Assembly: GCA_902826865.1 (NCBI GenBank)
Contig: CADEGN010000027.1
Coordinates: 1-45,059 of the forward strand
Origin: an uncultured Myxococcales bacterium
Lineage (GTDB): Bacteria > Myxococcota_A > Polyangia > Nannocystales > Nannocystaceae
Reading direction: 5' to 3'
DNA: 45,059 nucleotides
Shown here: piece by piece, positions 7,611 through 16,078 of the stretch
Position numbering within the stretch: position 1 is the stretch's first letter
Layout: each line of letters starts with the position of its first letter
Program-made: the position numbers and the translations under genes
Notes under the pieces: generated by a model
What the model saw: the letters and a program-made list of their open reading frames with translations, nothing else
Databases searched by the model: none
What the model was told of the DNA's origin: nothing

Positions 7611-9310
7611 GGCCTGTCCTCCTCGGACAACGTCGCGAACCGGAAGCTCGAGCTCTGCGCGAGTGCGAGTGCCGCGAGCCGCAGGTCGTAGCCGTTGGCG
7701 GTGAACTCGGTGACGAGCGCGTCGATCGCCGGCCTCTCGTCGGGCTGCTCCACGTGGCCGCTCGCGTAGCGGTAGAGGTTGCGGATCACACAGTCCGCGG
7801 TGCCGGGGTGATCCGCGAGCAGCCTGCCGAGCTCGGCCGCGTCGGCGAACGCGATCCCATCGAGATCGCCGCTCGGATCGATCGTGAGGTTGTTGTCGGT
7901 CGCGCGATACCCCCCGAGCGCGTTGTAGTGCTCGAGCGCGAGCCCGATCGGGTCGGTGAAATTGTGGCACGCGGCGCACGACGGATCACTGCGATGCTGC
8001 TCGAGCTGCTCGCGCTTCGTCTGCGCCTCGCCGGTGCCCGGCTCCGGCAGCTCGGCCTCGACGCCTTCCGGCGGCGGCGGGATATTCTGGCACATCACGA
8101 CCTTGCGCACGGTGAGGCCGCGCTTTGTCGGCGACGTACTCGCTTCGCCGGAGTTGATCGCGAGGAAGCCCGCGAGCGTGAGGAGCCCACCGCGTGGCTC
8201 CGGCAACGGCACGGGCACCAGCTCGCTACCGAACGCGCCTTCGATGCCGTACAGCGCCGCGAGTTCGGAATCGACATAGCCCTGATCGGTGTCGAACAGG
8301 CGCCGATAGTCGCGCTGGCCAAGCACCGTGTCACCGATGACGAGCACGATCTCCTCGCGCATCGTCGGCCCGACCGTCGGTGTGAACGCGGGCAACAACG
8401 CCGCGTCCTTCTGCAGCGACATGAGCGCGTCGAGATCGAGCATGTCGACAAACAGCTGCACCACACCGTCGCGCGCGCGCGGCGAGCCGAACATGCGCTC
8501 GACTTGCCGGGCGATGCCCTCGGTACCGTCGAGCTCGCCGTTCTCGGCCGCGACCAGCAGTTCTTCGTCGGGGGTCGTGTTCCAGATGAGATACGAGAGC
8601 CGCGAGGCGAGCTCGAAGCCGTCGAGTCGCACGTGCAACGGATCCTCTTCGACGATCGGCTTGCCGAGCTCGACGCGGTAGAGGAAGTTCGGCGACTGCA
8701 ACAGGCCCGCGACGGCATGCTCGAGCCCAATCCACGCGTCGCCGCCGAGCACTTCGGCGGTGCTCGCGGCGACGGCGACGTAGCGCGCGACCTCGTCCTC
8801 GGCGAGTGGGCGTCGCCAAGCACGGCGCCCCAGCTTGGCGATGACCTCGACGACGCATGCGTCGCCGGCATCGACCCCCGGCGTGCAGCCGGTCACCTGC
8901 ATCCGCAGCGCGGGATCGCCGAAGACCTGGGCGCTCACCGACCGCGCGGCCTCCTCGTAGTCCTCCACGCCTGACGCGGGCACACCACCTTGGGCGGCGG
9001 CGATGGACGAGCGCCACTGGCCGACCGCCGGCGCGGCGACGTCACCGAGCACGTCGACCACGGAGTTCTGGTACTGGGTGGGCGTCAAGAGTCGCAGGCC
9101 GGTCGGACCCGAGCCGATCGCGTCCGCCGGATCGTCACCGCCGGACTCCTCGCCCGATTCGCCCAACGCGTCGTCCACTCCGTCGGTCGTCGCGCTCGCG
9201 CTCCCCGTTGCGTCAAGCGCGTCCAGGCCGCGATAGCAGCCGCCGGCGAGCCACGAAGAGATCGCCATGCATCCGCACTGCGCGGCGAAAGCGATCGGGT
9301 GCGCGCGCAT
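7607..9310 (-). CDS. DUF1587/DUF1595/DUF1592/DUF1588/DUF1585 multidomain lipoprotein
   Basis: The product is 567 aa from ATG 9310; the open frame 33 codons upstream lacks a signal sequence. A signal segment ends near Cys25 (WLAGGC). Domains follow in the usual order: DUF1587 (LRLLTPTQYQNSVVDVLGD, about 72-90), DUF1595 (RRAWRRPLAEDEVARY, 162-177), DUF1592 (FELASRLSYLIWNTTPDEE, 232-250), DUF1588 (RGGLLTLAGFLA onward, 373-470) containing a haem-type CAACH motif at 445-449, and DUF1585 (CVIRNLYRYASGH, 507-519). The single CxxCH suggests a c-type haem or a derived site. The protein acts at the envelope, probably with the DUF1552 partner, and may be redox-linked; no activity is established. Confidence 0.93.
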   Translation of the reverse strand: MRAHPIAFAAQCGCMAISSWLAGGCYRGLDALDATGSASATTDGVDDALGESGEESGGDDPADAIGSGPTGLRLLTPTQYQNSVVDVLGDVAAPAVGQWRSSIAAAQGGVPASGVEDYEEAARSVSAQVFGDPALRMQVTGCTPGVDAGDACVVEVIAKLGRRAWRRPLAEDEVARYVAVAASTAEVLGGDAWIGLEHAVAGLLQSPNFLYRVELGKPIVEEDPLHVRLDGFELASRLSYLIWNTTPDEELLVAAENGELDGTEGIARQVERMFGSPRARDGVVQLFVDMLDLDALMSLQKDAALLPAFTPTVGPTMREEIVLVIGDTVLGQRDYRRLFDTDQGYVDSELAALYGIEGAFGSELVPVPLPEPRGGLLTLAGFLAINSGEASTSPTKRGLTVRKVVMCQNIPPPPEGVEAELPEPGTGEAQTKREQLEQHRSDPSCAACHNFTDPIGLALEHYNALGGYRATDNNLTIDPSGDLDGIAFADAAELGRLLADHPGTADCVIRNLYRYASGHVEQPDERPAIDALVTEFTANGYDLRLAALALAQSSSFRFATLSEEDRP

Positions 9311-9314
9311 CGGT

Positions 9315-9437
9315 TCAGCTTCCAAAGTTGAGACTGACGAGCGACGGTCGCGGTTCACGGAATCGACCGGAGGTCGGCCCGATACCGGAGTAACAGGCGG
9401 GCAGGGCACAGACGACCAGGGGTAGAGCGATGCGCAT
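9315..9437 (-). CDS. small lipoprotein-like peptide upstream of DUF1592
   Basis: The product is 40 aa from ATG 9437, starting MRIALPLVVCALPACYSG, a compact lipoprotein signal with lipobox LPAC. Only about 25 residues follow the cysteine. A GAGG element lies eight bases before the start. The stop lies 4 bp before the start of the DUF1592 gene, suggesting one transcript. It may be a genuine small lipoprotein or the remnant of a larger gene. It was recognised only through signal peptide and spacing. Confidence 0.45.
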   Translation of the reverse strand: MRIALPLVVCALPACYSGIGPTSGRFREPRPSLVSLNFGS

Positions 9438-9800
9438 CGTCAACCTCGGAGGTGAGGTCCGGGGACGAAGCCGTCTGGTCACCGAATTTGTTTCGTGGGA
9501 TAGCCCCGCCAAAAGTGCTCAGAAATGGGCGCGCCAGAATCAATGAATTCAGAAGCGCCGAACGCCCGCTACCCGGTCGCGCTCCGCCAGATCTGCTCTC
9601 TTCGTTCGCTCAGCGCCGCGCGCCGTGCGACCCGCACCCGAGGCTGCCGCTGTCGGCGCGCTCGTGAAGGGCGCAGATCGCGCGGAGAAACGGTCTCGGC
9701 CTTCGGCATGTACGCCTTCGTCGCGCTGGATGCACGGTGCGTGCATGTCCAAGCGACGACTCGCACGGCCTCGCGATCGTCGGACGCGCTTACTTCACGA
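9438..9800. other. no gene recognised
   Basis: All frames read as low-complexity Arg/Ala/Ser-rich translations with no domain or signal sequence. The segment between 9500 and 9560 is less GC-rich than its neighbours and could hold the promoter of the minus-strand DUF1592 operon. Confidence 0.4.
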
Positions 9801-10520
9801 CTAGCTGGCCGCACCGACCGCGAAAAAGCCCGCGACGATGCCGCCCACAAGAGCGTATGGGACGATCAGTGCGAGGGCGACCAGATCCGCTGTCACCACG
9901 GCCGCGGCAGCGCGTCGCCACGAAGTCGATTCGGATCCGAATCGGAAGAAGATCACGCCGTACGCGAACATCCAGGCGATCGCCACCAGGTCGACAACGG
10001 CTCCGAGAACATCGCGCATGACTAGATGGGCAGGCGTAAGAAAAACGCTCGTGGCCGAAAGAAACGCGGCGTAGCGCAGCGCGTTTGCCCAGTGTGCGTC
10101 CTGACCGGCGACGCGAAGCCCGACTTTCGCACCGATCACGCCGGCCTAGGTGAGCACGACCGGGAAGAGGGCCTGCCAAGCATCGAGTCCAATCGTCACC
10201 GCGCGTCCTGCTGCTTTCGCGGCGGCGAGAGCTTCCTGCATCGGCTTCGAGCCTTGGTTGGCGAAATAAAATGCGATCGTCGTGAGGCTACAGTAAATGG
10301 CGAGGAGCTTGCCTGGTGAGAGGTACAGATCGACGTCGTTGCGCCATTGCTCAAGAAAACGCCGAGGAGCAAAGACAGCATCTACGGCTGTACGCAAGAA
10401 CTTGCCGACGAAGCGCTTCGACAAGACACCCAGCGGCGCTGGCGCTCGGCCTTCGGGCTCGCCCTCGATTCTCGATGATTGTGAGTCAACCACTCCCAAA
10501 GAATGGCTAGCCTCTTTCAA
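9801..10520 (-). pseudogene. integral membrane protein interrupted by an in-frame TAG
   Basis: Two collinear pieces in the same frame are separated only by a TAG codon at 10146-10148. The upstream piece (TTG start at 10520) reads RTAVDAVFAPRRFLEQWRND and LLAIYCSLTTIAFYF, then ends FPVVLT. The downstream piece continues AGVIGAKVGLRVAGQDAHW with three further hydrophobic helices (YAAFLSATSVFLTP, AVVDLVAIAWMFAYG, LVALALIVPYALVGG). Together they would give a protein of about 239 aa with four to five membrane helices, broadly like DUF3667/Yip1-type proteins. The stop could be a true nonsense mutation or a sequencing error. The exact start is uncertain. Confidence 0.6.
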
Positions 10521-10810
10521 CCCGGATGTCGAGGTTAGACAGCCCTGCTGACCCGTCGGGCACGACGATCTCCCGCCAGTCCTACCCCGCCACTTCGTAC
10601 CGGCCGGCTCGGTCCCCTACGCGCCCAACCCCGCGTCAAGCGTCGCCGACCACTGTCGCCCGCCGAACTCGGCCCTCCTCGCCCGAGTCTGGCCACCGGC
10701 CCTCCCCGCTCAATCCTCGACGTTCGGGCCACGCCTTGCGACCCACGCCGGGCGCTGCAATACCTATGGCCCCGGGCGGGTTGGCACCGCCTTGATCGCA
10801 TCGATCATCG

Positions 10811-10924
10811 ATGAGCATCAGCAAGCCGAATCCGAAGGTGGGCATTCTCATGGGCAGCGCGAGCGATTGGTCGACGGTCGAACACTTCGACGCCACGCTG
10901 CTCAAGCTGCCGCCGCGAAGCTAG
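10811..10924 (+). pseudogene. purE 5-prime fragment (N5-CAIR mutase)
   Basis: The frame encodes 37 aa, including KPNPKVGILMGSASDW and STVEHFDATLLKL, then stops at TAG 10922-10924. This is the N-terminus of PurE, whose active site begins with the G-S-x-S-D-W loop that binds the ribonucleotide phosphate. Full PurE is about 160-175 aa, so the remaining three quarters, including the SAHR loop, are absent. The fragment abuts the kinase start at 10932, which suggests a rearrangement joined the two. A functional purE is presumably elsewhere. Confidence 0.75.
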
Positions 10925-10931
10925 AACGCGT

Positions 10932-12074
10932 ATGGGGCCCGACGTCCTCGCGATCATCTTCTTGTTCGGCGTGCTGCCGGTCGGCTTGCCGTTGTCGCTG
11001 CGCTGGCTGCGGTATCGTCACGAGCGCCGCCTCAAGGAGCTCGAGGCGGGCGGCTCGCAGCAGGAGATGAAGGCGCTCGAGGCCGCCAAGGGCGAGCTCG
11101 AGGAACGCGTCCGCAACCTCGAGTCGATCGTGTGCAGCGTCGACTTCGAGCTCAACGCGAAGATCAACCGCCTCGCGAGCCGCCAGGTCGCGCTGCCCAT
11201 CGCGGAGCAGGGCTCCAAGACGAGGATGGAACTCGCCGACACCGAGCACTTCGCCGCAGCTCGGCTCACGCCCGGCAAGCGCATCGGCAACCGGTGGGTG
11301 ATCGAGCGTCCGCTCGGGCAGGGCGGCATGGGGGCGGTGTTCCTCGCGCGCGACGAGCAGCTGAGCGAGCAGGTCGCGATCAAGGTGATCGGTGGCCTGG
11401 CCGCGCTCGATCCGACCGCGACCGATCGCCTGCGCCGAGAGGCGAGCGCGGCGCGGCGGATCAGTCATCCCAACGTCGTGCGCTTGCACGACATCGGCGA
11501 GGCCGAGGGCCTGTTGTTCCTGTCGATGGAGTACGTGGCGGGCGGCAGCCTGAAGGACGTGCTCGGTCGCTACGGCGTCATCGCGCCGGCGCAGCTGCGC
11601 CCGCTCGCGATCCAGCTCTGCGAAGGGCTCCACGCCGCGCACCTCGCGGGCGTGGTGCATCGCGACCTGAAGCCGGCGAATCTGTTGGTCGACGAGCACC
11701 AGCGGCTCAAGATCATCGACTTCGGCCTCGCTCGCATGGCGCATCTCGAGGGCATGACCGCGACCAACATGATCGCCGGGACGGTCGAGTACATGGCGCC
11801 CGAGCAGGTCCGCGGCGGTCTGATCGATCCCCGCACCGATCTCTACGCGGTCGGGGCCGTGCTCTTCCACGCGCTCGTCGGGCGGCCGCCGTTCTCCGGT
11901 GACAATCCGATCGCCGTCGGCTTCGCCCACTGCAGCGAGTCGATCTTGCCGCCGAGCGTGGCCCGGCTCGGCCTCGATGCCTCGTGGGACGCGGTCGTGC
12001 TGCGGGCGCTCGCGAAGGATCCCGGCCAGCGCTGGCAATCGGCGCTGGAACTGAGGGATGCCTTGCCGGTGTGA
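10932..12074 (+). CDS. membrane-anchored Ser/Thr protein kinase with coiled-coil head
   Basis: The product is 380 aa. One N-terminal membrane helix (residues 5-24) is followed by a charged coiled-coil segment (about 28-66) and a complete Hanks-type kinase domain (121-378): P-loop GQGGMG 129-134, ATP lysine K151, HRDLKPAN 243-250, DFG 263-265 and APE 289-291. The kinase domain is C-terminal with no sensor or TPR tail after it, an unusual order. The helix orientation would keep the kinase cytoplasmic. The last 60 codons are nearly repeated at 23081-23252. A purE fragment lies just upstream, so the gene may lack its original promoter. Confidence 0.93.
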   Translation: MGPDVLAIIFLFGVLPVGLPLSLRWLRYRHERRLKELEAGGSQQEMKALEAAKGELEERVRNLESIVCSVDFELNAKINRLASRQVALPIAEQGSKTRMELADTEHFAAARLTPGKRIGNRWVIERPLGQGGMGAVFLARDEQLSEQVAIKVIGGLAALDPTATDRLRREASAARRISHPNVVRLHDIGEAEGLLFLSMEYVAGGSLKDVLGRYGVIAPAQLRPLAIQLCEGLHAAHLAGVVHRDLKPANLLVDEHQRLKIIDFGLARMAHLEGMTATNMIAGTVEYMAPEQVRGGLIDPRTDLYAVGAVLFHALVGRPPFSGDNPIAVGFAHCSESILPPSVARLGLDASWDAVVLRALAKDPGQRWQSALELRDALPV

Positions 12075-12116
12075 CGGGCGGCGCCCGGCACGAGGACGGG
12101 TGCGAGACTGAATGCG

Positions 12117-12162
12117 CCTCGCGTCGGTTGTCCCTCGCGTTGGTGGTCCCTCGCGTTGGGGA
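12117..12162. repeat. 16-bp tandem repeat, about 2.9 units
   Basis: Units begin at 12117, 12133 and 12149 with the core CCTCGCGTTGGTGGTC; the first differs by a few bases and the last is partial. They lie between the convergent kinase and superoxide dismutase genes. They have no stem-loop character, so this is more likely slipped-strand amplification than a terminator. Confidence 0.6.
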
Positions 12163-12188
12163 CGGAGCAAATGTGTTGGCCGGACTCC

Positions 12189-12923
12189 TCAGCCGAACAG
12201 CTCGGCGACCTTCAGTGCGCGCTCGGTCCGGCGGTCGATCTCCTCCCAATGGAGGTTTGCGAAGAACGCATCGATGTACCTGGCGGCAGCCGCCCCGTAG
12301 TCGATGTGGTAGCTGTGCTCGTACATGTCGAGCACGAGCAGGGGGATCCCCGCCGAGAGCCCCTGCGTGTGGTCGCCCGCGCTGTACATCCGAGGGACCT
12401 TCTCGTGCAGATCGAGCTCGAGGATCGCCCATCCGCTTCCACCGCCGAGGCTGGCGCCGAGAGCCCGGAAGCGTTGCTCCCAGGCCGCCGCGCCGCCGAA
12501 GTGGTCGGAGAGGAGCTTGCGAGTCGTGTCCGCCTTCGAGCCGCCGCCGGTCAGGTTGCCGAAGTACAGCTCGTGCAAGACAACCGAGTGCTTGAACGCG
12601 AGCTCGCCCTGGGCCACGCCGTGGAGCACGAAGCCGGGCGTGTCGGCGTTCACATCGGCGAGTCGAGCCCGGGCCGCGGTGAGCTTCTTGACTGCGCCCG
12701 TGTAGTTGTTCTCGTGGTGCGACCGCAGGAGTTTCTCCGACAGCCCCGGGAGCTTGCTGGGATCGAACGGAAGCGGCCTGGGTGCGTAGTCGCTCATGGG
12801 CGGAGTCTCCGAGGGGGTCGTTGCGGGCGCTGTGGCCTGCGCCGCGGCGGCGCAGCTCGGCAGCAGCAGGCCGAGGGTCGCCAGGCCCGTGTGTTCGAGC
12901 ACCGTGCGGCGTGTCGTCTTCAT
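12189..12923 (-). CDS. Fe/Mn superoxide dismutase, Tat/lipoprotein form
   Basis: The product is 244 aa, longer than cytosolic SODs (about 200) because of an N-terminal export segment. It begins MKTTRRTVLEHTGLATLGLL with twin arginines at 5-6 and lipobox LPSC (Cys24). The catalytic body keeps the metal ligands: His69/70 (LRSHHENNY), His117 (VLHELYF), and Asp199 with His203 (LDMYEHSYHIDYG). The usual Trp after the second ligand is replaced by Tyr-Phe. It would dismute superoxide outside the cytoplasm, anchored to the membrane. It is the last gene of the efflux operon and overlaps the RND gene by 4 bp. Confidence 0.93.
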   Translation of the reverse strand: MKTTRRTVLEHTGLATLGLLLPSCAAAAQATAPATTPSETPPMSDYAPRPLPFDPSKLPGLSEKLLRSHHENNYTGAVKKLTAARARLADVNADTPGFVLHGVAQGELAFKHSVVLHELYFGNLTGGGSKADTTRKLLSDHFGGAAAWEQRFRALGASLGGGSGWAILELDLHEKVPRMYSAGDHTQGLSAGIPLLVLDMYEHSYHIDYGAAAARYIDAFFANLHWEEIDRRTERALKVAELFG

Positions 12924-15900
12924 CGCGTCCCCGGGAGTGTCGTCGCTCGGGAGGGTTCCGGCAATTGTCTCTCAACCCCCCGGTAGCGACCAAACCGCAG
13001 GTACAGCGCAGGAACGACGAGCATGTTGAGCGCGGTCGCCGTCGCGAGCCCGCACAGGATCACCACTGCCATCGGTGTCTGAATCTCGCTGCCAGGCTCG
13101 CCCGCGGCGAGCACGAGGGGAATCAGTCCACCGGCGGTGGCGAGGGCCGTCATCAGGATGGGGACGACGCGCTCCTGCGCTCCTTGGACGACCGCGGTCC
13201 TCGGATCGGTGACGCCCTCGTGCTCGCGCAAGTGCGCGATGTGGGACACAAGCATGATTCCGTTGCGCGTGGCGATGCCGAACAGCGTGATGAACCCGAT
13301 CATCGAAGCCACCGAGAGCACGCCACCCGACAGAAACACTCCAGCCACGCCACCGACGAGGGCGAGAGGTAGGTTGAGCATGACCAACGTCGCATCCCGC
13401 ACCGACCGAAGCCCCGCGACCAGCAGGACGAAGATCCCGACCACGACGCCGATTCCCACGAGGACGAGGGTGCGCGTGGCTTGCTGCGCGCTCTCGAACT
13501 GGCCACCATACTCGACTCGGTACCCCGACGGGCGAGAGATCTCGGCGTCGATGGATCTCTGGATGTCCGCCATGACGCTACCTACGTCGCGGCCGGCCAC
13601 GTTGCAGGCGACGACGGCCTTGCGCTCGGCATTCTCGCGGCTGATCGCGCTGGGCCCCACGTCCCGCACGATCTCCGCGACGGCCCGCAGCGGCACGTGT
13701 GCTCCCGTGGCGGTGACGATGCGGATGTCGGCGAGCGCGTCCGGCCCGGGAGCGAGGGCGAGCTTGACCACGACGTCGTGGCTGATGTTGCCCTCGATCA
13801 CCCGCGACACGGTGATCCCCTGCACGCCGGCCTCCATGCTACGGGAGGCTTCTCGCACCGAGAGTCCGTACTGGGCCAGGGCCGCGCGGTCGAACCGAGC
13901 GACGACGGTCGGGACATCCGGTTGCTGTTCGATGGTCAGATCCACGACTCCCTCGATGGGCTCGATGGCGTCCCGCACAGCTACCGCGAGGCGGCGCAGC
14001 TCGTGGAGGTCGGGTCCGAAGATCTTGATGGCGATGTTGGCCCGCGTGCCCGAGAGCATGTGGTCGATCCGGTGCGAGATCGGCTGGCCGATGACGACGT
14101 TTGTGCCGGGCACCTGAGTGACCTGCTCGCGGACCGCGGCCAGGAAGGCCTCGGGACTGCGGTCTCGACCGACGGCATGGGGATCGAGGCGCACGTCGAT
14201 CTCCGCCGCATGGACCCCCTGGGCGTGCTCGTCCAGCTCGGCTCTCCCCGTGCGGCGGGTCGTGGCCGCGACTTCCGCCTGCGACAGCAAGATCCTCTCG
14301 ACCCAGGTTCCGAGCTCGTTGGATTGCTCGAGCGAGGTGCCGGGCTGGGTCACGACGCTCACGGTTTGCGCCCCCTCGTTGAAGTCGGGGAGGAAGGCGC
14401 GCCCCGTCGAAGACAGGCCGACGACCGCGATGCCGAGCAGCGCGAGGCAGACGGCCGACAGAATTCGCCAGCGACGGACAGAGGCGAGCAGCAGCGGCGA
14501 GTAGCCCCGCTGCACGAGTCGGGACACCCACGGCGTGTGTTCGCGTCGGACGACCCCTGACGTCGGAAGCAGCACGAGGCACAGCACCGGCGTCACGGTG
14601 AGCGCGACGACGAGGGAGGCGAGCAACGAGACGATGTACGCGAAGCCGAGCGGCGCCAGGAGTCGACCTTCGACGCCGTGCAGGAAGAACACCGGAACGA
14701 AGACCAGCCCGATGATGAGGGTCGCGAACACGATGGAGCTGCGGATCTCCTTGCTCGCCTCGAAAACGACGGTGACTGCGGGCCGGCGCTCGGACTCGGT
14801 TCTCTGCGCGTTGTCCCGCAGGCGCCGTACGACGTTCTCGGTGTCGATGATCGCGTCGTCGACGAGGGCCCCCACTGCGATGGCCATCCCGCCCAGGGTC
14901 ATCGTGTTGATGTTGGTCCCGAACCAGCGCAGGCACAGCACGGTCGCCAGGAGCGACAACGGGATCGCGAGCGCGGTGATGACGGTCGCTCGACCGCTGG
15001 CCAGGAAGATCAGCACGATGATGACGACGAGGACCGCGCCGTCTCGGAGTGCCGCCGACACGTTGTCGATGGCGCGGTCGATGAAGTCGGCCTGTCGGAA
15101 GGCATCGCGTTCGATCGCGACACCGTCGGGGAGCGACTCCTGGAGGTCGTCGAGAACCTCGTCGATGCGCCGGGTCAGATCCAGGGTGTTGGCGTCGGGC
15201 TGTTTCTGGATCCCGATGACGACGGCTGGGCTGGCGCCGAAAGAACCGTCGCCACGCTTGACGCCCGGAGCCCACGCCACGTCAGCGACCTCGCGCAGGG
15301 TCATCGGGTAGCCATCGACGACTCGAACGGGGGCCGCGGACAAATCCTCGGGGGTGCGGACTCGGCCCACGCCCCGGATCACGTCCTCCTGCGGTCCGTT
15401 CGACATGAAGCCAGCCGCGGCGTTCTCGTTGGCGTGGGCCACCGCATCGACCACGTCTTGCAGGGCAACCTCTCGGTCGAGCGCGCGGTCGGCATTCAGC
15501 TCGACCCGAAGCGTCTTGCGCTCGCCACCGATCGGAATCACCTGCGAGACGCCGGGCACCGAGAGCAGTCGGGGACGAATCGTCCAGTCCACCGTCGTCC
15601 GCAATCGCATCGGGTCGACGACATCCGAGCGGACCGCGATGAACATGATCTCGCCCATGATCGAAGTGACGGGTCCGAGCACCGGCGGCTCGACTTCGGG
15701 TGGCAGAGCTGGTGCGACGAGCTGCACCTTCTCGGCGACGGTCTGTCGAGCCCGGAAGATGTCCGTTCCCCAGTCAAACTCGACCCACACGATGGCGATC
15801 CCCGCCGCCGTCGAAGACCGGATCCGCCGCACACCCGCCGCTCCGTTCAGCGCCGTCTCGATCGGGAAGGTCACCTGGGTCTCGACCTCCTCGGGTGCCA

Positions 15901-16066
15901 TGCCGTGGGCCTCGGCGAGCACGGTCACGGTCGGAGCCGTCAAGTCAGGGAACACGTCCACGGGCGTACGCGTCGTCTCCACGGATCCCCACACCACGAA
16001 CAGTAGCGCCACCGACAGGACGACCAGGCGGTTCTCGAGCGACCAGCGGATGACAGCGTCGATCAT
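12920..16066 (-). CDS. CzcA/CusA-type heavy-metal RND efflux pump, inner-membrane subunit
   Basis: The product is 1048 aa, the normal length. It starts MIDAVIRWSLENRLVVLSVA, a typical RND first helix, and has the porter motif PVDVFPDLTAPTVTV (36-50). The proton-relay helix reads GALVDDAIIDTENV (399-412), with the acidic residues expected of metal-exporting RND proteins. The second half repeats the pattern (GVVVGIFVLLVAGLRSVRDA and LALVGGVAGVFLSGG). It exports metal ions, perhaps Cu, Zn, Co or Ni, using proton influx; the exact ion cannot be read from the sequence. It follows the membrane fusion gene by 12 bp. Confidence 0.95.
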   Translation of the reverse strand: MIDAVIRWSLENRLVVLSVALLFVVWGSVETTRTPVDVFPDLTAPTVTVLAEAHGMAPEEVETQVTFPIETALNGAAGVRRIRSSTAAGIAIVWVEFDWGTDIFRARQTVAEKVQLVAPALPPEVEPPVLGPVTSIMGEIMFIAVRSDVVDPMRLRTTVDWTIRPRLLSVPGVSQVIPIGGERKTLRVELNADRALDREVALQDVVDAVAHANENAAAGFMSNGPQEDVIRGVGRVRTPEDLSAAPVRVVDGYPMTLREVADVAWAPGVKRGDGSFGASPAVVIGIQKQPDANTLDLTRRIDEVLDDLQESLPDGVAIERDAFRQADFIDRAIDNVSAALRDGAVLVVIIVLIFLASGRATVITALAIPLSLLATVLCLRWFGTNINTMTLGGMAIAVGALVDDAIIDTENVVRRLRDNAQRTESERRPAVTVVFEASKEIRSSIVFATLIIGLVFVPVFFLHGVEGRLLAPLGFAYIVSLLASLVVALTVTPVLCLVLLPTSGVVRREHTPWVSRLVQRGYSPLLLASVRRWRILSAVCLALLGIAVVGLSSTGRAFLPDFNEGAQTVSVVTQPGTSLEQSNELGTWVERILLSQAEVAATTRRTGRAELDEHAQGVHAAEIDVRLDPHAVGRDRSPEAFLAAVREQVTQVPGTNVVIGQPISHRIDHMLSGTRANIAIKIFGPDLHELRRLAVAVRDAIEPIEGVVDLTIEQQPDVPTVVARFDRAALAQYGLSVREASRSMEAGVQGITVSRVIEGNISHDVVVKLALAPGPDALADIRIVTATGAHVPLRAVAEIVRDVGPSAISRENAERKAVVACNVAGRDVGSVMADIQRSIDAEISRPSGYRVEYGGQFESAQQATRTLVLVGIGVVVGIFVLLVAGLRSVRDATLVMLNLPLALVGGVAGVFLSGGVLSVASMIGFITLFGIATRNGIMLVSHIAHLREHEGVTDPRTAVVQGAQERVVPILMTALATAGGLIPLVLAAGEPGSEIQTPMAVVILCGLATATALNMLVVPALYLRFGRYRGVERQLPEPSRATTLPGTR

Positions 16067-16078
16067 CGGCGTCGATCT

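Noticed and set aside
7611..7979. N-terminal extension of the DUF1552 protein
   Set aside because: It overlaps the DUF1592 gene out of frame, and the Tat signal begins at 7610.
7754..8974. 406-codon open frame on the plus strand
   Set aside because: It is antisense to the DUF1592 gene; the translation is His/Arg/Glu-rich as expected from a GC-rich reverse frame.
10902..12170. 422-codon minus-strand open frame over the kinase
   Set aside because: The kinase on the plus strand carries every conserved motif; the reverse frame shows none.
14678..16006. 442-codon plus-strand open frame over the RND pump
   Set aside because: It is antisense to a full-length, motif-complete CzcA-type protein.
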